Below are positions 8,122-16,751 of a stretch of DNA of 64,000 nucleotides, in pieces. The notes beneath the pieces were generated by a model. It was given only the letters and a program-made list of their open reading frames with translations. It ran no database searches and was not told where the DNA came from. The DNA is from an uncultured bacterium (GTDB lineage: Bacteria; Actinomycetota; Coriobacteriia; Coriobacteriales; Coriobacteriaceae), in the NCBI GenBank assembly GCA_905214435.1, contig CAJMMA010000005.1, positions 1 to 64,000 of the forward strand. Direction: 5' to 3'. The first letter of the stretch is position 1. The number at the start of each line of letters is the position of its first letter. The position numbers and the translations under genes are program-made.

Positions 8122-10935
8122 TTACCCCGTGTTCTGCAATCCTGCCGAGACGCCGGTCACAGTCGATAGAATCAGGCTCATGTACTCGGCCTTCTTCTCC
8201 TCCGCCATCTCGTCCTGGTTCATGCGCACCTCGCGAAGGGCGCGGACCTGGGCGATGGACAGGGCGTCGACGTAGGGGTTACGCACGCGGACGGCGCAGC
8301 CGAGCACGCGGCGGCGCTGCAGCGGCCACTCGTCACCGACGATGGCAAGGACCCACTTACGGGTGAGCTGCATCTCGGTGAAGACCTTCTCGGACAGATC
8401 CTGGCGGTCGCCCAGGTGCAGATACATCTTGGCGATGCGCTGGTCAGTCTTGGCGATCGACATCTCGATGTTGTCGATAAAGGTGCGGAAGAACGGCCAC
8501 TCCTGGTAGGCAGCCTTAAGCTGGTCCAGATCGCCAAACTGCTCGCAGGCGGTACCCAGGCCGTACCAAGCGGCCAGATTGATGCGCGCCTGGCTCCAGC
8601 TGAAGATCCACGGAATGGTACGCAGGTCGTCGAGCGACTTGGCACCCAGGCCGCGCTTGGCCGGGCGCGAGCCGATCGGCAGCAGCCCGACCTCGGTCAG
8701 CGGCGTCACGGTCGAGAACCACGGTGTAAAGTCCTCGGTGTTGAGCAGGTCCAGATAGCGCTCGTGGCTTGCGGCGTTAAGCTTCTCGGCCATATCCCAG
8801 AACTTCTGCGTGGTCTCGGTGTTGGTCTTCTCGACACTCGGGGCCGACTGCAAAAGCGTTGCGGCGGCAACGGACTCAACATGGCGCTGAGCCAGCGTGC
8901 GGTTGCCGTAACGGGCAAAGATGACCTCGCCCTGCTCGGTGAGCTTAAAGAAGCAGTTGACCGAACCCTTGGGCTGCGCCAGCACGGCCTTGTTGGCCGG
9001 ACCGCCGCCACGGCCCACGGCACCGCCGCGACCGTGCATGAGCACCAGGTCGATATCGTTCTTCTCGGCCCACTTGGCAATGCGCTCCTGCGCGGAGTGC
9101 AGCGCGAGCATGGCCGTGGTAGGACCGGCATCCTTGGAGGAGTCGGAATAGCCCAGCATGACCTCCATGCGGCGGTTGGTCTGGGCAAGGCGCTTTTGCA
9201 CCACGGGCAGCGTAAGCATCTGGTCGAGCACGTCGACGCAGCCCTCGAGGTCCTCGAGCTGCTCGAACAGCGGGATCACGTCGAGCTCGGGGACATCCTC
9301 CTCGTGTGCAAAGGACAGGTGGGCCAGCTCAAAGACGTCGGCCACATGCTGGGCGCTCTTGGTGAACGAGATGATGTAGCGGTGCGCCATCTTCTTGCCG
9401 TAGCGCTTTTGGATGGAACCGATGGCACGGAAGGTGTCGATAACCTCGCGCGTCATGGGCTGCAGGTCGCCATGGATACCGTTCTCGTGGATATCCTTGA
9501 GGGCGCGGGCGTGCACCACGGAGTGCTGACGGAACTCCATCTCGACCATGTGGAAGCCGAAGGACTCGACCTGCCAGATGATGGTCTGGACCGGGCCGTA
9601 GGCGGCACGGACGGCACCGCAGGCGGCCAGGGAGCGCTGGACGACGCGCAGGTCATCCAGGAACTCATCGGCGCTGTGGTACATGGTATCGGTGATGCGA
9701 CGGACGGTGGCGTTCAGACGGTCGGCCATGACGAGCATAACGGCGCGATGCGGCTCGTGCTCGGAGATCAGTTCAGCACGTGCGGTGTACTGAGTGCTCA
9801 TCTCGACCTGATGGTTCCACAGGTTGATGAGTTCGGCAGACGGCTTGCTGTAGGTGGCCTCAAGCGTCAGGTTACGGCCGATGCGGCGGCACTTGTCCTC
9901 GAGCTTGAGCACCATATGGGTGAAGTACTTGGCAGCAACCTCGCGGCTCACCTTGGCGGTGACATTGGGGTTGCCGTCGCGGTCGGAACCGATCCAGCTG
10001 CCGGGGTGGAAGAACGCCGGGCACAGCGGCGGCACGGTGCCGGCCTTGTCGCCCAGCACCCAGTCATCAAAACGACGATAGATAACGGGAATGACGTCGA
10101 ACAGCGTGTTATCGAAGATGTCGATGATGGTATCGGCTTCTTCGACCGGCGTGGGCTTCTTGAGCGCGATGGGGCTCGTACGCACCAGAGCGTCGATCTC
10201 CTGCAGCATATGGCGCTCGTTCTCCACCAGGTCGGAGCCGCCCAGGCGCGGACGCTCCTCCAGCAGGTTGGAGATACGGCGAATCTTGCCCTCGACGGCC
10301 TTACGACGGGCCTCGGTGGGATGTGCGGTAAAGACAGGGTGGAACTCGAGCTTGTCGAGCAGCTCGTTGGCGCCCTCGACACCCATCTCGTTTACCAACT
10401 GGTGATAGGCGACGGTGAGTTCGTTGGCGGGATCGACCTCGGTATCGGTCGACGCACCTGCCTCGCGCTCGCGCAGCTGCGCCACGCGGTAGTTCTCCTC
10501 CGACAGGTTTGCCAGATGGAAGAAGCTCGTAAAGGCGCGGACGATAACCTGCTGCTTATCGAGCGGCAGACTGTCGATCAGATCAACGACCTCGCGAAAC
10601 GCCACGGCGGTGGGCTCGTCGGCAGTGGGCACGCCCTGCTCGTCGACGGACTCGTCGGCAGCACGGGTGCCGGGGTTTCCGGCATTGGCCACAATCTCGG
10701 CTGTCAAAATCTTGTCGAACAGGTCCGCGATCTCGGGATCATACTCGCTAAGCACACGGCGCTCCAGGCGCAAGAACAGCGCCAGATTGTCGCGCAGCTC
10801 CTCGGGGATCTCGATCTCGGCGAGACGCTCCTTGGATTCGGCATTCGAGCCGATTCGGTTAACGAGGCGGTTGACCACGGCAGCGACGCGCGCCGCGGCT
10901 TCGGGTACAGACTGGTTGCTTAGGTTCTCAGCCAC
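8122..10935 (-). CDS. ppc: phosphoenolpyruvate carboxylase
   Basis: Fixes bicarbonate onto phosphoenolpyruvate to give oxaloacetate, replenishing C4 acids. The 937-residue protein has the family signatures: the catalytic His in VFTAHPTEARRK, the substrate loop HGRGGAVGRGGGP, GYSDSSKDAG, and a C-terminus ending in the expected NTG. I choose the GTG at 10935, because GGGAGG lies 6 nt upstream; the ATG at 10947 directly abuts its only possible ribosome binding site. Single-gene transcript with element B at its 3' end. The 258-bp upstream gap (10936-11193) contains the hisS terminator and no other clear feature. Confidence 0.96.
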   Translation of the reverse strand: MAENLSNQSVPEAAARVAAVVNRLVNRIGSNAESKERLAEIEIPEELRDNLALFLRLERRVLSEYDPEIADLFDKILTAEIVANAGNPGTRAADESVDEQGVPTADEPTAVAFREVVDLIDSLPLDKQQVIVRAFTSFFHLANLSEENYRVAQLREREAGASTDTEVDPANELTVAYHQLVNEMGVEGANELLDKLEFHPVFTAHPTEARRKAVEGKIRRISNLLEERPRLGGSDLVENERHMLQEIDALVRTSPIALKKPTPVEEADTIIDIFDNTLFDVIPVIYRRFDDWVLGDKAGTVPPLCPAFFHPGSWIGSDRDGNPNVTAKVSREVAAKYFTHMVLKLEDKCRRIGRNLTLEATYSKPSAELINLWNHQVEMSTQYTARAELISEHEPHRAVMLVMADRLNATVRRITDTMYHSADEFLDDLRVVQRSLAACGAVRAAYGPVQTIIWQVESFGFHMVEMEFRQHSVVHARALKDIHENGIHGDLQPMTREVIDTFRAIGSIQKRYGKKMAHRYIISFTKSAQHVADVFELAHLSFAHEEDVPELDVIPLFEQLEDLEGCVDVLDQMLTLPVVQKRLAQTNRRMEVMLGYSDSSKDAGPTTAMLALHSAQERIAKWAEKNDIDLVLMHGRGGAVGRGGGPANKAVLAQPKGSVNCFFKLTEQGEVIFARYGNRTLAQRHVESVAAATLLQSAPSVEKTNTETTQKFWDMAEKLNAASHERYLDLLNTEDFTPWFSTVTPLTEVGLLPIGSRPAKRGLGAKSLDDLRTIPWIFSWSQARINLAAWYGLGTACEQFGDLDQLKAAYQEWPFFRTFIDNIEMSIAKTDQRIAKMYLHLGDRQDLSEKVFTEMQLTRKWVLAIVGDEWPLQRRRVLGCAVRVRNPYVDALSIAQVRALREVRMNQDEMAEEKKAEYMSLILSTVTGVSAGLQNTG

Positions 10936-11099
10936 GTTTCCTCCCATTCCTCCTTCTATGCACGTAACATGCGGTATTTATTATAGGCACTCGGCAAAAA
11001 CTTTCGACGCTGATTGCGCTTTACCACACAAAAGTATTTTCTGCATTGCAAGGCTTTTTGCCCCAAATGGTCGTATTTCTCGGTGGGCGGCATATGCAA

Positions 11100-11135
11100 A
11101 CGGGGGCATTCCGCATAAATGCGAAACACCCCCGT
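11100..11135 (-). terminator. terminator-like hairpin of hisS
   Basis: A stem of about 15 bp, with one mismatch region, formed by ACGGGGGCATTCCGCA and its partner ending at 11135, around a short loop. Only a weak T stretch (GTTTGC) follows on the minus strand. Confidence 0.6.
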
Positions 11136-11193
11136 AACAATCGCTCTCAATGAGCTGAGCGCTTTAGTGAGTCCACAGCTCAAAAATCATGCG

Positions 11194-12507
11194 CTACAGG
11201 CGCTCACGAACCGCCTCGACCACGTTGGCCAGATCGACGAGGGCCTCGTCATGGCTCTCCATGTCGCGCACCTTGACCTTGCCGGCGGCAAGCTCGTCGC
11301 CGCCCAAGACCAAAATGAGCTTAGCGCCCACCTTGTCGGCCTGCTTAAACTGAGCCTTAAGCGAACGACCCTGATAGTCTGCCTCGGTCACGATACCTGC
11401 GGCGCGAAGCTCCTGCGTAATGGCAAAGACGTTCTGGCGCAACTCCTTGCCGGCATTGGCGACGTAGACACACGGGGTCTCCTCGGCGCCCAGGTCGCTG
11501 CCAAAGGCCTGCAGGGCCAGCAGGGCGCGCTCAAAACCGACGGCGAAGCCGACGCCGGCCGTGGGCTTGCCGCCCTCGAGCTCGACCAGGCCATCGTAGC
11601 GGCCGCCGCCACCGATGGAGCCGACGCCGGCGCCAGGGGCCTCGACCTCAAAGACGGTACGGGTGTAGTAGTCCAGGCCGCGCACCAGGGTGGGATCCTC
11701 GACGTACTCGATACCGGCGACGTCCAGATAGCGCTTGACCTGCTCGTAGTGCTCGCGGCACTCATCGCACAGGTTGTCGCCCATCAGCGGGGCGTCGGCC
11801 ATGATCTCGCGGCAGTGGTCGTTCTTGCAGTCGAAGGCGCGCAGCGGGTTAAGCTCGGCGCGCTCGCGGCACTCGTCGCACATCTCATCGGCGTGGTCGA
11901 GAATGAACTGCTTAACCTGCTCGCGATAGGCCGGACGGCATTGGGCATCGCCCATCGAGTTAATGAGCAGACGGAGCTTGGACAGATCGAAGCCCAGGCG
12001 CTTGTAAAACTCCATGAGCATAATGATGCACTCGGCGTCTGCCGCCGGATCGGGAGCGCCGAGCCACTCGATGCCCACCTGATGGAACTGGCGCAAGCGG
12101 CCCTTCTGGGGACGCTCGCCACGGAACATGGCCTCGGCGTAGTAAGCCTTAAACGGCGTGGAGCCCTGGGGCACCAAGTTGTTCTCCACGACGGCGCGCA
12201 CCACGCCAGCCGTGCCCTCGGGACGAAGCGCCAGGCGCTGCTTGGGCTTGAGCTTGGTATCGGTGCCCTCGGTAAAGACGCGCTCCAGGTTGGCGCCGCT
12301 AAACACGCGGAACATCTCCTTGCGCACGACGTCGGTCGACTGGCCGATGCCGTGGACAAACACGTCCACCTGCTCGATGGCGGGCGTCTCGATGGGCTTA
12401 AAGCCAAACGGCTCGAACACGCCGGCAGCAATCTGCTGCATCTTTTGCCAGGCGCGCATCTCAGCGCCGATAAGGTCGCGGGTTCCCTCCGCCTTCTGTG
12501 CCTGCAT
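11194..12507 (-). CDS. hisS: histidyl-tRNA synthetase
   Basis: Class II synthetase of 437 residues that charges tRNA-His. It shows the N-terminal GTRDL motif, motif 2 (FRGERPQKGRLRQFHQVGIE), the histidine-binding signature LVRGLDYYTRTVFE, motif 3 (GVGFAVGFERALLAL) and a C-terminal anticodon-binding domain. The ATG at 12507 with AAAGG 9 nt upstream is preferred to the TTG six bases earlier. An insertion with several cysteines (CDECRERAELNPLRAFDCKND, then CDECREHYEQ) lies between motif 2 and the histidine motif, as in some Gram-positive HisRS. It is transcribed alone; two large inverted repeats lie upstream. Confidence 0.96.
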   Translation of the reverse strand: MQAQKAEGTRDLIGAEMRAWQKMQQIAAGVFEPFGFKPIETPAIEQVDVFVHGIGQSTDVVRKEMFRVFSGANLERVFTEGTDTKLKPKQRLALRPEGTAGVVRAVVENNLVPQGSTPFKAYYAEAMFRGERPQKGRLRQFHQVGIEWLGAPDPAADAECIIMLMEFYKRLGFDLSKLRLLINSMGDAQCRPAYREQVKQFILDHADEMCDECRERAELNPLRAFDCKNDHCREIMADAPLMGDNLCDECREHYEQVKRYLDVAGIEYVEDPTLVRGLDYYTRTVFEVEAPGAGVGSIGGGGRYDGLVELEGGKPTAGVGFAVGFERALLALQAFGSDLGAEETPCVYVANAGKELRQNVFAITQELRAAGIVTEADYQGRSLKAQFKQADKVGAKLILVLGGDELAAGKVKVRDMESHDEALVDLANVVEAVRERL

Positions 12508-12572
12508 GGGCAAACACCTTTCTTTTGTATCGCGTCATAGGTAGTGGTCATTATACGGCACAAACACAAACA

Positions 12573-12632
12573 GCGGCGGTGCATCTGACCGAACGAGGGT
12601 ATGGGGACTCGTTCGGCCAGATGCACCGCCGC
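12573..12632. repeat. 25-bp inverted repeat upstream of hisS
   Basis: Arms 12573-12597 and 12608-12632 pair with a single G-T type mismatch around a 10-nt loop. It has no T run, so it is not a standard terminator. Shared arms with other elements were not found. Confidence 0.75.
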
Positions 12633-12712
12633 GGTGTGCAATCTGCAATCCTTCCGCCTCTTCGGATCACAAAATCCGTTGGACGGAAAGACTTCGGGTC
12701 ATCTCTTGAGCC

Positions 12713-12774
12713 CGTGGCTGCATGGGAAACCGAATGACGGTACGAGCATCCATTCGGCTTCCAAGGCAGCCACG
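12713..12774. repeat. 24-bp imperfect inverted repeat downstream of the MFS gene
   Basis: Arms 12713-12736 and 12751-12774 match at 21 of 24 positions around a 14-nt loop. It lies 38 bp past the MFS stop codon and may act as a terminator or RNA-stabilising hairpin. The gap 12508-12811 holds only this and the preceding repeat. Confidence 0.65.
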
Positions 12775-12811
12775 GACAAAACGGGGCAAAGAGCTACGAG
12801 CGACGTCGTCC

Positions 12812-14116
12812 CTACTCCCCCGCCACGCTCGCGCGCAGCTTAGCCGCGATGGGCTCAGACGCCAGCAGGAACACCAGCATTGCCACCGAGCACGCCAGGC
12901 ACACGATCCATGTGCTCGTAAAGGAGCCCGTGGCATCGAACAGTATTCCCGAGACGATGGCGCCCACCGTGCCGCCAACCATCTCGAGCGAGGTGATGGT
13001 GCCCGTTACCTTGCCCAGGTCGGCCATGCCAAACTGCTTGGACGCGGCAATGGTAGGCGTGATGGTGCCCATGCACGTTCCGATTCCAAAGCTAATGGCA
13101 GCCACAATGGGGCCAAGGTCGGTTGCGGGAAAGCACAGGGCGGCGCAGGCGATGATGCACGCGACAGAACCCAGCACATTGCCAAAGCGCAGGCCAAAAC
13201 GGTCGTAAATGGCGCCGAGCGAAATCTTGGCGATAACGACGGTGACCATGTAGGCCGAAAGAACCGTACCGGCCCACATGGGGTCGTGGCCACCCGTGAC
13301 GATCTTGGCACCGTTGACGGTAACGCTCGTCATGTTGGTGACCTGGTTGGGCAAAATGGCGCCGTTAACGAGGCCCATAAAGAGAAAGGCGACGACGAGC
13401 AGCCAAAACGCCGGGCTCTTCTTGATGCGAGACCAGCCAACGTTAACCTCGGGCGCCGTGCGCTCGTCCTTGTCGCCAGCCGTCGAGACGGACGGATCGC
13501 CCGGGTTCTCGCCGAGCGGCTTCAGGCCAATCTCGGAAGGTTTGGTGCGGAAGGAATACGCCGTGATGGGCAGCGCCGCCACCATGCAGACGGCGGCAAG
13601 CACCAGAAAGGCGGAGCGCCAACCCACGCTCACGATAAGTGAACTCACAATCGGCGAAAGGATGGCACCGCCAAAGCCCGAGCCCGAAAGCGCGATGGAG
13701 ATGGCAAGACCGCGCTTGGCGGTAAACCAATTAGCGGTCACCAGGCTAATAAGCAGACGGGTCGATGCGACGGCGAAGCAGCCCGAGACGGCAAAGAGCA
13801 CGTAGACCTGCCACAGCTCACCGACAAAGCTCATGCCCACGAGCACCGCCGAGGTGGCGATGACGGTAAGCGAACCCAAAATACGACCACTAACCTTGTC
13901 GGCAACATGGCCAATGACAAGCGATCCGATAACGCTCACCACCGTGGAGATCGCATTGGAGATGTTGTACTGCGCAAGAGATATCCCCAAGTCGCTGACG
14001 ATGAGCGGCTGGAACAGGCTCATGCAGTTGACGAAAATGGTGTAGCACGTGGCCATGATCACAAAGCCGGAGGCCACCACGAGCCAGCCGGGGAAGAACT
14101 TACGTTGCTGAGACAT
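12812..14116 (-). CDS. MFS transporter, oxalate/formate antiporter-like
   Basis: A 434-residue major-facilitator permease with twelve predicted transmembrane helices in two halves, separated by a charged central loop (about residues 200-230). The N-terminus FFPGWLVVASGF and the residue pattern through helix 2 resemble the OFA family of organic-anion transporters. The start is the ATG at 14116 with AAGGA five bases upstream. It lies 39 bp behind an M20 amidohydrolase gene on the same strand, so the pair probably forms an operon that takes up and hydrolyses one compound (inference). The substrate cannot be read from the sequence. Confidence 0.8.
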   Translation of the reverse strand: MSQQRKFFPGWLVVASGFVIMATCYTIFVNCMSLFQPLIVSDLGISLAQYNISNAISTVVSVIGSLVIGHVADKVSGRILGSLTVIATSAVLVGMSFVGELWQVYVLFAVSGCFAVASTRLLISLVTANWFTAKRGLAISIALSGSGFGGAILSPIVSSLIVSVGWRSAFLVLAAVCMVAALPITAYSFRTKPSEIGLKPLGENPGDPSVSTAGDKDERTAPEVNVGWSRIKKSPAFWLLVVAFLFMGLVNGAILPNQVTNMTSVTVNGAKIVTGGHDPMWAGTVLSAYMVTVVIAKISLGAIYDRFGLRFGNVLGSVACIIACAALCFPATDLGPIVAAISFGIGTCMGTITPTIAASKQFGMADLGKVTGTITSLEMVGGTVGAIVSGILFDATGSFTSTWIVCLACSVAMLVFLLASEPIAAKLRASVAGE

Positions 14117-14155
14117 ACTGTTCCTTTTTAAGCAAACGAGTAGCAAGATTGGGTG

Positions 14156-15451
14156 CTACCGGTGGTCGGCGATGTAGCCCAAAGCGACGGCGGCATAAGC
14201 CGCGGCGCCAAGGGGAAGCTCGGCATCGCTAAAACGTGCCTTGGGATGATGCTGAGCAAAATGCTCGTCCGTATCAGTCACAGCAGCGCCCACGGTAAAG
14301 TACGCGCTCGGGATCTCGCTCGAGATCAACGCGAAGTCCTCGCTCGCCATGGCGTGGAACAGCGGCAGGAAGGCGGACTTGGGCAGCACCGCGCCCACGT
14401 AGCCAAGCGACGCCTGCGTCATGCCGTCGTCGAGTACGAGCGGGGGAACATCCGAGAGTGTCTCGATAGTCGCCGGCGTACGATAGGTCGCGGCAACGCC
14501 TTTGACGACCTCCGCGATGCGGGTCTTGAGGTGCTCCATGAGCTCGACGTCGAAGCCACGCAGCGTTCCCTCGAGCACACAAGTGTCGGGGATGACATTT
14601 GCGGCCTGACCGCCGGCGAACTTGCCAACGGTAAGCGCGACCTCCTTGGCCGCCGGCACCTCGCGAGAGATAAGCTCCTGAAGCGCCAGATGCACATGGA
14701 CGCCGGCCGTGATGGGGTCGATGCAGATCTCGGGGCTCGAGCCATGGCCGCCCTTGCCCTGAAGCGTGATGCGAAAACCGTACACGCCCGAGAGCGCCGG
14801 GCTGCCGTAGAGCACCAGGCCAAGCGGCGACTGGCTATTGACATGCATGGCAAAGGCGGCCTGGGGACGCGGGTTCTGCAGCAGACCGTCGGCGATGGCG
14901 GCGCGGGCACCCTCAAAGGTTTCCTCGCCCGGCTGGAACAGCAACTTAACCGTGGCGTTGGCGTCGACAAGCGCAGACTCGCGGGCCTTGAGCAGGCGCG
15001 CCGCTCCAAGCAACGCCGTCGCGTGCATATCGTGTCCACATGCGTGCATGCAGCCGTTCGTAGAGGCGAAAGGCTCGCCTGACTCTTCGGCAACGGGCAG
15101 GGCATCCATGTCGCCACGGAGCATGATGACCGTACCGGCCTGTTCGTCCGTGCAGACGCCATTGCCCTGGGCCGCGGCGGCGCCGGCGCCGACAAGGCCC
15201 ACGACACAGGAACCATCGACGAGCGTGGCAAATGGGATTTCCATCTCGGTCAGGCGCGCTTGAATATACGCAGAGGTCTGTGGGAGGCTATTACCCAGCT
15301 CGGGCATCTGGTGTAAATCGTGTCGCCACGCAGCGAGCTCGTCTGCAAAAGCCTGAGCTTCTGCAACGAGACCGTCACCGATAGCGGCCTGCGCCGCTGC
15401 GGTGGCCTTGGGCGCTGATTGCAGTTGAAGATCGGACTGAGCTGGTGCCAT
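14156..15451 (-). CDS. M20-family amidohydrolase (N-acyl amino acid or peptide hydrolase)
   Basis: Metal-dependent hydrolase of 431 residues, peptidase family M20D, which includes hippurate and IAA-amino-acid hydrolases. Metal-binding and catalytic signatures are visible: MRGDMDALPVAEESGEPF, CMHACGHDMHATALLGAA, QPGEETFEGA, and a C-terminal ASEDFALIS. The central dimerisation domain is present (around GKGGHGSSPE). The start at 15451 has GGAGGGC upstream and gives MAPAQSDLQL. It shares an operon with the MFS transporter. The exact substrate (acyl-amino acid, p-aminobenzoyl-glutamate or similar) is not determined. Confidence 0.85.
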   Translation of the reverse strand: MAPAQSDLQLQSAPKATAAAQAAIGDGLVAEAQAFADELAAWRHDLHQMPELGNSLPQTSAYIQARLTEMEIPFATLVDGSCVVGLVGAGAAAAQGNGVCTDEQAGTVIMLRGDMDALPVAEESGEPFASTNGCMHACGHDMHATALLGAARLLKARESALVDANATVKLLFQPGEETFEGARAAIADGLLQNPRPQAAFAMHVNSQSPLGLVLYGSPALSGVYGFRITLQGKGGHGSSPEICIDPITAGVHVHLALQELISREVPAAKEVALTVGKFAGGQAANVIPDTCVLEGTLRGFDVELMEHLKTRIAEVVKGVAATYRTPATIETLSDVPPLVLDDGMTQASLGYVGAVLPKSAFLPLFHAMASEDFALISSEIPSAYFTVGAAVTDTDEHFAQHHPKARFSDAELPLGAAAYAAVALGYIADHR

Positions 15452-15529
15452 AAATGCCCTCCAGTAACGTTTTTGCAGTAAGCACTTTGATAGCGTAAAG
15501 TGCAAGGTACAACTTTAAAGGCGAGTCAT

Positions 15530-15556
15530 AAAAAACGCCGCCCCAGGAGGGCGGCG
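15530..15556 (-). terminator. terminator of the DMT transporter gene
   Basis: An 8-bp GC stem (15536-15543 with 15549-15556) followed on the minus strand by six T residues, starting 12 bp past the stop codon. Confidence 0.9.
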
Positions 15557-15567
15557 CAACAAGTTGT

Positions 15568-16551
15568 TTACAATTGCGAGCGCGGCTTTCGACGCAAAAA
15601 ATCGAAGTGAGTCTCGCTCAAGATAATCGACAGGAAGATAAGCACAAAGCCGGCGAGCAGGCGCGAGGTGAGCGCCTCCCCCATCAGCAGCACCGAAAAC
15701 AACACGCCCGAAGGCGATTCCATCGAAAGGAGCAGCGAGCCCGTCGAAGCCGGGACATGCGCCAGGCCGACGTTTTGGATGAGCAGAGCCACGCATGTGC
15801 AGCCCACCGAGAGAAACGCCATCACACAGATAAAATTCGGCGTCCACACGGACAGAGGCGCCTGGGTCTCGAATAGCAGCGACGAGACCAGGCTTAGGAT
15901 GCCATTGCCCACAAACATCCAAAACGTGATGACGTTGATGTCCATTTTGCGACCGTACTTGGCGGTCACCGCCATCTGGATGGCGAAGAAGACCGCGCCG
16001 CCCAGCGTAATGGCATCGCCGATATTGAACTCGACGCTATCGAGTGCCACCAGGCCAATGCCCGCCAGGCACAGCAGTGCCGCACCCAGGTTATAGCGAG
16101 TGAGCTTTTCGCCGCTCAGGACATAGCTGGCAAACGGCACAAGGATACAGTACGTGCCCGTCAAAAATGCACTCTTGCCTGCCGTGGTCTGTGCCAGGCC
16201 AATCGTCTGCAGTCCGTATGCTCCCCACATGAGCGCACCCATGCCCAGCCCGACGATAAGGTTGCGAGCATTAAAGTGTGCGATGATGCGTTTACGGAAG
16301 ATGGCGAACATAACCAGCGAAGCCGGGAGAAAGCGAACGTAGACCAGCTCGAACACCGGAACGGTATCGAGCGCATCTTTCATGGTGGTAAAGGAATAGC
16401 CCCAGATGACCGCCACCGAAAGCAGCAAGACCTTCCAGAAGAACGGAGAACGCGCGCCGGCGCCGCGGGAGGTGCCGCCGGCACCCAGGTCTTCGCGCGC
16501 TACAGGGCTATCGGGCATGTTTTCGATTTCATCAACGGCATTCTGGGCCAT
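15568..16551 (-). CDS. DMT-superfamily (EamA) permease
   Basis: A 327-residue protein with a polar N-terminal tail of about 38 residues, then ten predicted transmembrane helices arranged as two EamA repeats. Typical residues are WGYSFTTMKDAL in helix 1 and the LTRYNLGAALLCLAGIGLV stretch at the end of the first repeat. Members export amino acids or other metabolites, or have unknown substrates. The start at 16551 has GAGGA upstream. It ends in its own terminator, and the adjacent genes give no hint of substrate. Confidence 0.82.
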   Translation of the reverse strand: MAQNAVDEIENMPDSPVAREDLGAGGTSRGAGARSPFFWKVLLLSVAVIWGYSFTTMKDALDTVPVFELVYVRFLPASLVMFAIFRKRIIAHFNARNLIVGLGMGALMWGAYGLQTIGLAQTTAGKSAFLTGTYCILVPFASYVLSGEKLTRYNLGAALLCLAGIGLVALDSVEFNIGDAITLGGAVFFAIQMAVTAKYGRKMDINVITFWMFVGNGILSLVSSLLFETQAPLSVWTPNFICVMAFLSVGCTCVALLIQNVGLAHVPASTGSLLLSMESPSGVLFSVLLMGEALTSRLLAGFVLIFLSIILSETHFDFLRRKPRSQL

Positions 16552-16622
16552 AGGGCATCCTCGCGCTCAGTCTGGGCGTGGTGTCCGCACGTGCATGGCC
16601 GCGTGCCGCCTCATGGTCAAAT

Positions 16623-16656
16623 AAAACGGGGCGCACCGGACCCCCGGTACGCCCCG
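16623..16656 (-). terminator. terminator of the YhgE-type gene pair
   Basis: A 13-bp stem (16627-16639 with 16644-16656, one mismatch) followed on the minus strand by TTTTATTT. It lies about 95 bp beyond the stop codon at 16752. Confidence 0.85.
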
Positions 16657-16751
16657 CTACTGTAGCAACAACCGGTGTTGCATCGCAATCCAGCATAATA
16701 AAGTATCAAACTGGAAGATCTCGATGTTCCGACGGCGTTTACCTGGCTGAA

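Noticed and set aside
8416..10923. 835-codon open frame opposite ppc
   Set aside because: Antisense shadow of ppc, with a low-complexity Gly, Val and Leu composition and no recognisable domain.
14156..15451. Succinyl-diaminopimelate desuccinylase (DapE)
   Set aside because: The family signatures (CMHACGHDMHATA and the dimerisation domain) fit the M20D amidohydrolases better, and the partner is a transporter rather than lysine-pathway genes.
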